Part shown: one piece after another, positions 31,265 to 41,141 of the stretch | Layout: every line of letters starts with the position of its first letter | Numbering within the stretch: position 1 is the first letter of the stretch | Source of the DNA: Amyelois transitella | Lineage: Eukaryota > Arthropoda > Insecta > Lepidoptera > Pyralidae | Length of the DNA: 64,000 nucleotides | Reading direction: 5' to 3' | Assembly (NCBI RefSeq): GCF_032362555.1 | Contig: NC_083520.1 | Coordinates: forward strand, 8,990,001-9,054,000 | The notes under the pieces: model-generated | What the model was told of the DNA's origin: nothing | Databases searched by the model: none | The model's input: only the letters and a program-made list of their open reading frames with translations | Translations under genes and position numbers: made by a program

Positions 31265-34200
31265 TTAGAACCTCAAGAGGGCTACGGTGAGCAGCATCAG
31301 AGCAGTGGCAGCCACCGGCATTGATGAGGAGTTGCAGCCGTCTTCTGTACACGAGCACACTTCTTGTCTCCCGCCGAAGCCTGATCTTTGGTAGCAACGG
31401 CCCTGTGATTAAAAAAAAATTATCTACATATATACTTATTACTTTACATTCAGATAACAAGAGAACCGCCTTCTATAGATATTATTATTTTTTAAATCGG
31501 TCTTTCTAAAACCATCTTCTAAGTGTAAGAAACACTTTCCTGAAAACCGCATCAAAATCGGTTCTGCGAAATGCGAGATATTCGCGGACTGACATACGTC
31601 AGGTCAAACTGAGAGCAACCTTTTTTAAAGGCTAACCGCCTTGCCCACTTAAAAAAAAATCACTTAAATAAAGCGTGTCGGTCGCGCTACGCAAAGCCAA
31701 AACTACTGCGCGTGAGGTAAAAATTTGACATGCCTTAATAATTTGTAAAGTAGCCATACATAGGACATAGGATATGTAAAGATGTCATATATCCACGTTT
31801 TGTCTATGTCAACGTTTCGCCTTTGTCTACAAGGAAATTGCGAAATGTCTCCATGAACGTATAAACCAGAGAACTTAATCCAAAAGGTTCATGGTAGTTG
31901 TATTACGTGAAAATAGCATGTATGGTGATGTGACAGATTGATCAATTTCAGTGCTGAAAACCACATGGTAAACAATAAATAATATGTACAATACAATACA
32001 ATTTATTGCCCATAAAAAAAACATATGTTTTAGAAATGTTTTAGAAACATACATTATGAATATGTTGAGCAAAGGCGGACTTATCGCTAAGTAATCTCTT
32101 CCAGCCAACCTTTGGGTAGTGAAAGGTATAATCCTGGAACCGGGTGGGCAGCATACTTAACAGATGTTAGTGTATAATAAATAAACTACATACATACATA
32201 AACGATAAATATAAACTTGCACAGACTGCATACATAATAATATAGTTTCTTCTTCTAAAGGTTGACTGGAAGAGATTGCATTAGCGATAAGTACGCCTTT
32301 GTACCATCTCTATCTGCTTTGTGCTGTGTTGTATGCTTTACTCTTATGGTGCAATAAAGAGTTTTATCTATCTATCATCTTACTTTATAACTGCTTTCAT
32401 CCCAACCGCAGCCTCTGATGACTCGGCTGTCCGGCGGCATGCCATTCATTTCAAACTCCACTATCTGAGAGATCTTCCTGCACATTGTGTCCTTGGAACT
32501 GCACGGCTGTCTTAGGGAATCTGGCAATTTGTCCAGCAGACATCGGGAGTCGTTGTGACTGTTACATTGGTAGCACGTGATGGCTAGCCCTGGAACCAAA
32601 GATTTTATTGTTACATACATAATCACGTCTATATCCCTTGCGGGGTAGACAGAGCCAACAGTCTTGAAAAGACCGATAGGCCACATTCAGCTGTCTGGTT
32701 CAATAATTGAATTTAGATTCAAATAATAACAGGTTGCTAGCCCATCGCCTGAAAGAAGAAACCCACGTCAATTAGCCTATCCCTTAGTCACCTTTTGCGA
32801 CATCCATGGGAACGAGATGGAGTGGTCCCATTCTTTTTTTTTTATTGGTGCCGGGAAACACGGCATATTCTATTGTTTGTTCCAGTTATCTCCTTTTGGA
32901 GTACTCAGAGTCACCTTACTGACATACTCACAAACTTTCGCATTTATAATATTAGTAGGATTAGCTTTCGACCGCAGGCAGTTCCGCTCTCGTGAAAATT
33001 AATCTGACTCCACACTATACATACTCGTATGTATGTATGATCCAAAAATATCCAATCCAATGGACTAACTGTAAAGAGTTAACGAACGAACCATCTTACT
33101 TTCTAATCTATACTAATATTATAAAGCTGAAAAGTTTGTTTGTTTGAACGCGCTTATATCAGGAAATACAGAAAAAATCTTTTTATGTCGAATAAACCAT
33201 TTATCGAGGAAAGCTATTGGCTATATAACATCACGCTGCAACTATAAGGAGCAAAGAAATAATAGAAAATGTGAAAAAAACGGGGAAAATTATTCATCCT
33301 TGAGGGCATCAATGATGTCCAAAATAACTATTCCCCGCGACGAAGTCGCGGGCATTTATAATATTTGTTGAGATAATTAGGATAACAATTTCCAATATTA
33401 TCATCATACTGGTGTTATTCTCATAACAAGAACAAAACTTTTGGTAAAAGTAACCGTATTCCAAAAATTTTGGTTTTGGAGTCAAGTCAGCATGGAATTT
33501 GGAACCTTAAATATCGATAAATGATTCGACTTAGTTTTAATGACGGTTTAGGATATTTTTATGATTCAATATCTTACTGCTACTAATATACATACATAGA
33601 CGTGATTATCGTCTATGTCCCTTGCGGGGTAAACAGAGCGAACGGTCTTCAAAAGACTGATAGGCCACTTTCAGCTATTTGGCTTAATGAAAGAATTGCT
33701 GTTACCAACTTAAATAAAATTTATAAATGCCGTGAGGTTCCCGGAACCAAAAGAAAAAAGAATAAGACCACTCCATCTCTTTCCCATGGATGTCGTAAAA
33801 GGCGACTAAGGCATGAGCTTATAAACTTGGGATTCTTCTTTTAGGCGATGGGCTAGCAACCTGTCAACCTATTTGAATCTCAATTCTATTTTTAAGCCAA
33901 ATAGCTGAAAGTGACCTATCAGTCTTTTCAAGACTGTTGGCTCTGTCTACCCCGCAAGGGATATAGACAGGGATTATATGTATGTATAAAAAAGCTAGCC
34001 CCAAAGGAATTACGGGACTGGTATTTTGAGATACTAATCGACCTCACTGGGGATGTATCTTGAGGCCTGTAACTCATAGTCAACACAACCACGAAACAGG
34101 CCTTCTAATCTGATTAGTAGGCACTTTAGTCCTTTCTATAGTCAGCTAACCGTACGGTTACATCTTCAACAATGCTATGAAATAAACCACTAAAAGTAAA

Positions 34201-34434
34201 CAAACAACATACATAAAATCACGCCTCTTTCCCGGAGGAAAATCACATCCACATTCATAACTCTCTTCATGCAAGCTCGGCGGTTTCGGGTACTACATTA
34301 CATAATTATATACATACATTAATTATTACTTCTCATTATTTCGGGTAACAAACAGCAACAAGTAAAAAATCCAACAAACCTTGATGGAGTAAACTGCATA
34401 TAACTGCTAAAAAGCAAAGATGAGCGACGGCCAT
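31265..34434 (-). CDS. Ly6/uPAR three-finger GPI-anchored protein (gene C)
   Basis: Exons 34434-34380 (55 nt), 32589-32384 (206 nt) and 31402-31265 (138 nt) give 132 residues. They encode a leader MAVAHLCFLAVICSLLHQG, then AITCYQCNSHNDSRC, ten mature cysteines, an RVIRGCGWDESSYK segment at the exon 2/3 junction, CSCTEDGCN, and a hydrophobic GPI-type tail ending LLRF. HNDS is a possible N-glycosylation site. Exon lengths are identical to gene B, which lies 6.7 kb away in divergent orientation, and the leaders share FLAVI.S.LHQG, so the two are paralogues. The GCGWDE.KYK motif is closer to gene A. The function is inferred from the family only: an extracellular, membrane-tethered modulator. Intron 1 holds S copies, one of them 24 nt from the exon 2 acceptor, and a Helitron. 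Confidence 0.9.
31495..31625 (+). repeat. Common lepidopteran repeat in intron 2 of gene C
   Basis: Same family as 23640-23795 (AACCGCATCAAAATCGGTTC, CAGGTCAAACTGAGAGCAAC). Confidence 0.4.
32614..32863 (-). repeat. S element, full length, next to gene C exon 2
   Basis: It is in the same orientation as gene C. Its (ATGT) tail ends 24 nt before the first base of exon 2, so part of the 3' splice-site region is shared with or adjacent to the repeat. Confidence 0.75.
32917..32961 (-). repeat. Helitron 5'-end fragment, TCCTACTA type
   Basis: ACAAACTTTCGCATTTATAA followed by TATTAGTAGGAT matches the 5' ends of the copies at 5399 and 15855. Confidence 0.5.
33107..33352 (+). repeat. Helitron, Lep1 type, 3' end lost
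   Basis: It begins A|TCTATACTAATATTATAAAGC, carries the ATAACATCACGCTGCAACTA and GGGCATCAATGATG blocks, and stops at CGACGAAGTCGCGGGC without CTAG. In intron 1 of gene C. Confidence 0.65.
33593..33702 (-). repeat. S element, 5'-truncated
   Basis: An antisense tail-proximal fragment. A sense full-length copy follows at 33727. Confidence 0.6.
33727..33987 (+). repeat. S element, full length
   Basis: GCCGTGAGGTTCCCGGAACC to ATTATATGTATGTAT. In intron 1 of gene C, antisense to the gene. Confidence 0.75.
34208..34296 (-). mobile_element. L element (LINE) 3' end with internal deletion
   Basis: ACATAAAATCACGCCTCTTT followed by CCCGGAGG, then a jump to TCACATCCACATTCATAACT, so the CRDRGKW codons are deleted. 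Confidence 0.6.
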
Positions 34435-34540
34435 TTTGTCAAGTTCTCACCGGTTCAAACCGACAGCCACCGCGCACCAGGACCACTGCCACACTGAGCT
34501 GAATGGGCATAGAGGTTCCCCAGCATCATATAGTAACCCA
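34435..34540 (-). promoter_or_regulatory. Core promoter-like leader of Ly6 gene C
   Basis: On the minus strand an arthropod initiator GCTCAGTGTGG places a start site at about 34495, 61 nt before the ATG. TATATG lies further upstream (about 34532). Gene B has CATTCAGTGCGG 63 nt before its ATG. Confidence 0.4.
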
Positions 34541-34780
34541 TAGATTATTCAATTGCCCTGTAGGTAGGTAAATAGGAAGTACCACGTGAGCCAATTGGTA
34601 TTTCAGTGTCATAAAGCCGTTGCGAATCCGGATGCAGTACGTTGTGGGGTTTACTAAACAATTTGGTATTTTTCTTTGTGGATGTAGGATTTGAGGGTTT
34701 GAGTAGGTGGTTACATTATTTATCAGTTGTGTTGACAACAATAAAGAAAAGAAATTGGTAATAATAATGCCGATGTAATT

Positions 34781-35003
34781 ACATACATATAATCACGTCT
34801 ATATCCCCTGCGGAGCAGACAGAGTCGACAGTTGTGAAAAGACCGAAAGGCCACGTTCAGCTGTATCTGTATAGGTATGGCTTTATAACGGAATTGAAAA
34901 TTGAAATAGTGACGTGTTGCAATCCCATCGCACAAGAAGGATCCCAAGTTTATAAGCCTACCCTTTAGTCGCATTTTTCGACTTCCATGGAAAAGTGATC
35001 AAG
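34781..35003 (-). repeat. S element, head truncated
   Basis: Antisense from the (CATA) tail to CTTCCATGGAAAAGTGATC, where similarity ends. Confidence 0.7.
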
Positions 35004-35082
35004 TGAAAGTATCTATGTATAAAGCCTCCGAAAAGCTGTGCGTAATTCATAAAGCGCATATTGCTCTATGATTTACACATTT

Positions 35083-35212
35083 GCTTGCATGAAGAGAGTT
35101 ATGAATGTGGATGAAGCGAAGGAAGTATGCAGAGATCAAGGCAAGTGGAAAGAGGTAGTCTCTGCCTACCCCTCCGGGAAAGAGGCGTGATTTTATGTAT
35201 GTATGTATGTAT
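35083..35212 (+). mobile_element. L element (LINE) 3'-end copy
   Basis: A sense copy with an open frame from CMKRVMNVDEAKEVCRD to KWKEVVSAYPSGKEA, then TGA and a TTTTATGTATGT tail. The stop codon is four bases from the repeat tail, so there is practically no 3'UTR. Confidence 0.8.
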
Positions 35213-35224
35213 TTACATGTGCCA

Positions 35225-35280
35225 TCCCATTTAGAAATGGCTACTTAGGTATGTACCTAAGTAGCCATTTCTAAATGGGA
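35225..35280. repeat. Perfect hairpin, 27-bp stem, 2-nt loop, after an L tail
   Basis: TCCCATTTAGAAATGGCTAC... is exactly inverted around a TG dinucleotide. It begins 13 bases after the L element tail. Confidence 0.9.
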
Positions 35281-35690
35281 AAAAAGATTCTCTGACCCAT
35301 TTCCTTTTACTAATTTTTATTTATTTAAGTACTCCTACTTATCTGAAATTTACAGAGAAATATATGATATTTATATATATATATCTTTACTTTAGCTCTG
35401 TATGTATGTACCTCTATGTATTTATTTCAGTGAGGCAATGCAGGCAGTGGTTTCTTAAGTAATAAATTACATGAGGGCTGGCTGACCGAAAATAGAATTT
35501 GATTGTTTGTTCTACTATACCTCTTGTTGGTGTAGCATTAGGGTACGTACCTGGTATGTGAGGGGGCTATTTCTGTTAAAAAGTAAGGGCATTTCCATAC
35601 TGGGAGTACGTTCTAAACTTTCAACGTTGCTTCTCCTCCTTCTCAGATTGTAAAAGTCCATTAAGAGAAGAGCTTATACTTGTTAATATA

Positions 35691-35929
35691 GTGCCGTATG
35701 TTTTCCGGCACCATAAGAAAAGAAAGAATAGGACCACTTCATCTCTTTCCCATGGATGTCGTAAAAGGCGACTAAGGGATAGGCGTATAAACTTGGGACT
35801 CTATTTTTAGGCGACAGACTAGTAACCTTAAGTAAGCCAAACGGCTAAACGTGGCCTATCAGTCGTTTTAAGACTGTTGGCTCTGTCTACCCCGCAAGGG
35901 GTATGGACGTGATTATATGTATGTATGTA
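35691..35929 (+). repeat. S element, full length, with 12-bp target duplication
   Basis: CTTATACTTGTT flanks it at 35673-35684 and 35930-35941. The right duplicate abuts the tail, and six bases separate the left one from the head. A remnant of an older S copy (TTTAGGCGATGGATTAGCAA) follows at 35942. Confidence 0.85.
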
Positions 35930-36613
35930 CTTATACTTGTTTTAGGCGATGGATTAGCAACATATTCTCATTTCATTATCTTATTGGCATGAGATTAAGT
36001 TTTTACATATTCTATTGTTATCTTTCAATTGTTGTTGATTCATTAACAAATAAATTTAAAAAAAACTTTGGAATGTGATTTTTTGAATATCCGGATGTCT
36101 GTCTATCAGTATGTTTGTATTCGCATCACGTAAAAGTTATTAAACCGATTTGAATGCAGTTTCTGCGCAGAAGTGTTAGGCTTGGTCTGAATTAAAAACC
36201 TATCCCAAATAGTAGTATTATAAACGAGAAAGTAAGTTTGTTTGTTGCCTCTTCACTCATTTACTAAACGACTCTTCTTGAAATTTCGCACATAACGTAT
36301 ATATGTATAATCAAGAGTCTTTAGATGGGCATAGGGTGTTTTTAATGCCGGAAAAAAATAAAAGCTTTCGTGGGATTTGCGAAAATCCCTTAAAAACTAG
36401 TTATTTAGTGTTAGTTTGTTTGTTTAATTAATAACGTGCATGTCTAGATGTGCCCTTAGGTATTGAATCTAGGTATTGAATAACGTCAGCCAGGAATCTT
36501 TTAGTTGCTACGTTGCGAGACCGTTCCATATCATTATCTCGGATACCCTGAGTTCTAGGTACACATGCAAGATGTTTTGGTATGTATACAGAAATATTGT
36601 TTTTATTTCGTTA

Positions 36614-36876
36614 TCTATACTAATATTATAAAGCTGAAGAGTTTGTTCGTTCGAACGCGCTAACCTCAGGAACTACTGGTTCAAATTGAAAAATTATTTT
36701 TGTGTTGAAAAGACCATTTATCGAGGAAGGCTTTATAATATCACGCTGCAACTTTTAGGAGTGAAGAAGTAATGGAAAATGTGAAAAAAAAAAACGGGGA
36801 AAATTATTCATCCTTGAGGGCTTCAATGATGCCCAATATAACTATTCCACGCGTATGAAGTCGCGGGCACAGCTAG
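36614..36876 (+). repeat. Non-autonomous Helitron, Lep1 type, both ends intact
   Basis: A|TCTATACTAATATTATAAAGC ... GTATGAAGTCGCGGGCACAG CTAG|T, 263 bp. In the divergent promoter interval between genes C and B. Confidence 0.7.
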
Positions 36877-36949
36877 TAATTAGATATCAATCAAGCTCTT
36901 ACTTGTCCAAAGGCAAGGTTTTTATAAGCAAAACCAAAAAGAATTTATT

Positions 36950-37020
36950 TTTCTTATCAATCACGTCTTTTTGCCTTACGGGACAGACAGAGCCAACAAT
37001 CCCCAAAAAGAAACTGAAAG
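36950..37020 (-). repeat. S element remnant
   Basis: CAATCACGTCTTTTTGCCTT followed by ACGGGACAGACAGAGCC. Strongly diverged. Confidence 0.4.
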
Positions 37021-37880
37021 CTTATTTCCAATAAAATTTAGGATACAGACGAGATTATATATATCTACATACATATGGATGCAATACTCAATACTCAATC
37101 ATTTATTGCATACCATAAAGTTGACATGATGTTATGAATTATATAAAAAGAACATATTTATGGACCCTGGCGGGCACAGCAATATGGATAGATAAGAGGA
37201 GGTCGCACTAAATTTTTTTAAATATTCAACTTAATTTAATTACATTTATAAATAATTTAACAATAGTAATTGGATTTTAATAATGTCATTTTAATTGCGT
37301 TGTAGTTACAATCTGTCATCGAGGTAGTCTTCTATACTATAATAAGTTTTGTCTATTAACATTTTTTTCAATTTCTTATAGAACATTTTATCGTTAGCCT
37401 AATCTTGTAATGGATGTAATAAGCTTTGATGGAAAAAAATAAGACATTATGTATATAATACAAACATACAATGAAAAATCTCACTTATCTAAATAACCTA
37501 CACAGAAATAATAACATAATGGGTATGCTAGGGTTTAGAAAACTATACCTTGTCATTTCAACAAAAAGTAGTATTAGGTATATAACTGAAAAGAAAGGAA
37601 AATAAAAAAAAGGTTAAATTAACATTAAAAAAATAAGATTATTGATCTTTAACATACAACATTTCATTCATATATAATTTTAAGGTTTTCCCTAAACCAA
37701 ACAGATACCTACCTAAGGAAATAACCCAAAACGCCCTGTTGGTGTACACGATTACCGTAGCAATTGGTAACCGAGGTCTTCCTGTCAATCTGGTGGGAGC
37801 AGACAGGATGCGACATGTACCTGCCGATTGCTGATCTAACACCGGGTCAAGTTGTCTCCGAGTCATTATACTTCTGGCGG
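37021..37880. other. AT-rich DNA between Ly6 genes C and B, nothing recognised
   Basis: Only short open frames without motifs and A/T runs. Confidence 0.45.
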
Positions 37881-37906
37881 TAAAAATAATTCATTCATTC
37901 ATTCAT

Positions 37907-38146
37907 GCCGTGTGGTTCCCGGCACCAATACAAAAAAGAATAGGACCACTCCATCTCTTTCCCATGGATGTCGTAAAAGGCGACTAAGGGATAGGCTTAC
38001 AAACTTGGGATTCTTTTTTTTAGGCGACAGGCTATCATTAAGCCAAATAGCTGAACGTGGCCTTTCAGTCTTTTCAAGACTGTTGGCTCTGTCTACCCCG
38101 TAAGGGATATAGACGTGATGATATGTATGTGTATGTATGTATGTCA
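37907..38146 (+). repeat. S element, near full length
   Basis: A sense copy flanked by CATTCATTCAT on both sides (about 37894-37906 and 38147-38157). It lacks the CAACCTGTCACTATTTG block. It stands tail-to-tail with the next copy. Confidence 0.75.
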
Positions 38147-38157
38147 TTCATTCATAT

Positions 38158-38325
38158 AGTCACGTCTATATCTCTTGCGGGGTAGACAGAGCCAAAATGT
38201 CTTGAAGAGACTGGTAGGCCACGGTTAGCTGTTTGGCTTTATGATAGAATTGAGATTCAAATAGTGACAGGTTGCTAGCTCATCGCCCAAAACGAGAATC
38301 CCAAGTTCATGAGTCCATCCCAAGG
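38158..38325 (-). repeat. S element, 5'-truncated
   Basis: Antisense, from ATAGTCACGTCTATATCTC to CATGAGTCCATCCCAA. Confidence 0.7.
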
Positions 38326-38377
38326 TAAAAATAACTTGTTGAAAATGATTCTTTTAATGCTTTTAAGTTTGTATGTA

Positions 38378-38728
38378 AGGAGCGTCGGAGGTAGAATCAG
38401 TGAGGTGTTGACACAGGTTCGAATCCCATCTCGGCCATGTACCGATGACTGTTTTCGAAGTTGCGTACATTAGTTTGAATACTAACCGATGCGGTTACGG
38501 TGAGGGAAAACATCGTGAGGAAACCTATATATTAAGATAACTGGATGTGTTACCATGATCCAATACTGGTTAGATTCCCCTCCACAGTGCGCGAAGGTAA
38601 GAAAGGGAGTCGCTTAGTGTAGCAAGCTGACTCACCCAATCCAGGATCCATGGTCAAAGGCATACCCCGGGCTTCTCTCCAGAGTGGTGAGGATGCAACC
38701 GGGATCGAAGCCAGGAGGAAGAGAAATG
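38378..38728 (+). repeat. SINE, second tRNA-derived family
   Basis: It opens with GGAGCGTCGGAGGTAGAATC and a B-box ACAGGTTCGAATCCC. The body contains ACATCGTGAGGAAACC and the conserved end GGATGCAACCGGGATCGAAG. Fragments occur at 12890, 27995 and 61018. Confidence 0.65.
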
Positions 38729-38836
38729 AGTAAAATGAATATTTAACGTTCAAAATACCTCAAAAAAAAATATTTCTTTAATTCTTTTGAACGAGTTTAA
38801 TGAAAACATAATTATGATATACTGTTTGAACTGACA

Positions 38837-39090
38837 TTGCCGTGTAGTTCATGGCAGCTAAGAATAGACGCCATCTTATTCCCATAGATGTCTTAAAATA
38901 TATAGGGAATATTATTCAGATTGTACTGGAGAAATATCATAGTATCTTCTTAGACACACATCTAAGAACTATGATATTTTAGCCCATATCTACATAGGTA
39001 TGGGCTAAAAACTTGAGATTTTTCTTTAAGGCGATGGGCTAGCAACCTATCGCTGTCCGAATCTCAAATTCATAATTCAACCATCAAGCT
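38837..39090 (+). repeat. S element, diverged, split by inverted repeats
   Basis: A sense head (GCCGTGTAGTTCATGGCAG) and body (AAGGCGATGGGCTAGCAACC ... CAAGCTGAACG) are separated by two small inverted repeats: AAATATCATAGT/ACTATGATATTT and AGCCCATA/TATGGGCT. Confidence 0.6.
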
Positions 39091-39102
39091 GAACGAACTG
39101 TC

Positions 39103-39260
39103 GTGCCGTGTGGTTTTCGGCACTTTAAACTATAACCACTCCGTATTTTCACATGGATATCGTAAAAGGCGACTAAGGGACTCTTATAAGCGATGGGCTA
39201 GCAAGTTGTCACTTACTGAACCTCAATTCCATCACTATACCATCCAGCCTAACTTGACCT
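39103..39260 (+). repeat. S element, tail missing
   Basis: GTGCCGTGTGGTTTTCGGCAC to ACCATCCAGCCTAACTTGACC. Part of the body is deleted. Confidence 0.6.
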
Positions 39261-39912
39261 CCATAACAGTACCGCCATCTGTTTTCAAACAAACGAACTA
39301 TCTACTTACAGGATATAAATTAGAAATAGAAGCGAGTTATTTGGGAGAACGTTGCTATGAAGTAACTAGTTATTCAATCCTGTGGATCCACAGAAAATAT
39401 TTGCAGAACCTACAGCGAATTGAATAGTTTTATATAGATCAGTTAGATGGCGTTTAAATCGTTGTCCGCAACTTCGTTCGAGAGAAAGAAAGGAAGAAAA
39501 AATGTTTATTTGGTACATAATAATATATCAACAACAGAAACCTTAATATATAACAAGTTTTGTATCAAAACCCCTCAGCATTTGTCGTGGTATATACCAC
39601 AACGCTGGTCTTCCGTGGGCACCTACGTGGACAATAAATAATCTCTCGTTCTCCTAAACCCTCTGTTTCCGTGGGAATTCACCACAATCCCATGGAAAGA
39701 TGTGTTTTTCAGTCATAGGAATAAATGATTATGATTATCAGTCAGTGACTATATGGAATGAATAATAAGGAAAAAAATAAACCATGATGTTAAACAATAT
39801 TACTTATGTAGGTAATGCAATGAAAGGTTGATGATTGATAACATAACGGATGACGATGACTGATGCAAAGATCTAAGATTTTGCGAAATTTCGTTAGGAA
39901 CGAAAACTATCA

Positions 39913-40180
39913 TCTATACCTATATTATAAAGCTGAAGAGTTTGATTGTTTGTTTAAACGCGCTAATTTCAGGAACTACTGGTTCAAATTGAAAAATTAT
40001 TTTTGTGTTGAACAGACCATTTACCGAGGAAGGCTTTAGGCTATTTAAGATCTCGCTGCAATTATTAGGAAAAATAATGGAAAATGTGAAAAAAAAACTG
40101 GGGAAAATGATTAATCTTTGAGGGCTTCAATGATGCCCAAAATAACTATTCCACGCGGACGAAGTTGCGAGCACAGCTAG
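39913..40180 (+). repeat. Non-autonomous Helitron, Lep1 type, both ends intact
   Basis: A|TCTATACCTATATTATAAAGC ... GACGAAGTTGCGAGCACAG CTAG|T. Confidence 0.7.
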
Positions 40181-40563
40181 TATCATAATATATAGCTTAC
40201 GATGTAGACAGAGCCAATAGTCTAGAAAAATTCGTATCTTGGGTAAAGGTTCCAAATTTGAAATTATGTAAACTGTAGCATAGGTATAAGTATTCCTAGA
40301 ATTGGCCAAACTTCGTATTTTTATTGCCTCTCAATAGGTCTGTAGCACTTTAGCTCTTAAGCTATTTCCAGTGGTACGATTTGGATCAAGGGCACACATG
40401 ATTTGCCAGCGGATAAAGGCATCACTCATAGAGATTTACATTTTTAGAAAAACCATGAACTTGTATTGAACTCTCACGCAGAGCAAGGAAGACCGAACCG
40501 GCCAAAGATTTTGCGAATCTGTGCAATTAACTAAATTTTTACCCGGTGCTTCAATGCATTGGA

Positions 40564-40669
40564 ACATACATCCATATATATATATATTCACTTCTTTACG
40601 GGGTAGACAGAGTCAAAAGTCTCGCAATGACAGAAAGGCCACGTTAAGATAGCTATAATTGAGATCTAA
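40564..40669 (-). repeat. S element remnant
   Basis: A diverged antisense 3' fragment with GGGGTAGACAGAGTCAAAAG and AGGCCACGTTAAG. Confidence 0.5.
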
Positions 40670-40866
40670 ATACATACATAAAATCACGCCTCTTTCCCGG
40701 AGGGGTAGGCAGAGACTACATCTTTCCACTTGCCACGATCTCTGCATACTTCCTTCGCTTCATCCACATTCATAACTCTCTTCATGCAAGCTTGGAGGTT
40801 TCGGGTACTCTCGACCTGACCCTTTGCCAGGACGTCCTTAATTTGATCAAGATACGTTCATCTAGG
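40670..40866 (-). mobile_element. L element (LINE) 3'-end copy
   Basis: The longest clean run in the window next to 47060. Antisense, from ACATACATAAAATCACGCC to CAAGATACGTTCATCTAGGCC (encoding RTYLDQI at its upstream end). Confidence 0.8.
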
Positions 40867-41049
40867 CCAGATCCAAATAGTGACAAGAAAATACGTAAGT
40901 AGGAACTTACCAAAAATAGACTATTAGCTATTCCTTAATCAAATAGATTAAGTCTTCTTCACCTTACTGTCTCTGTTACACTTGTAACACATAACCCGAG
41001 TATAAGTTAAGAATTTAACACAGCATTACGGCAATTGAATAAGCGATCC

Positions 41050-41141
41050 ATGGCTATATACGACAGCGGCGTACATTCAGTGCGGCTTCGAACGCGGCTC
41101 GACGCGGTACGCGGTAGACTGAACCAGTGCGAACCGACGCT
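41050..41141 (+). promoter_or_regulatory. Core promoter-like leader of Ly6 gene B
   Basis: TATATA at 41055-41060 and an initiator CATTCAGTGCGG with its A at 41079, 63 nt before the ATG. The leader is CpG-rich (GCGGCTCGACGCGGTACGCG). The TATA-to-initiator spacing is a little short. Confidence 0.4.

Noticed and set aside
32375-32686. The whole 103-codon frame as one exon
   Set aside because: Only the part between the splice sites (32384-32589) is Ly6 exon 2. The N-terminal KTVGSVYPARDIDV stretch comes from the adjacent S element.
37852-38147. Overlapping open frames on both strands
   Set aside because: They are translations of an S copy; the same peptides recur at unrelated S copies.
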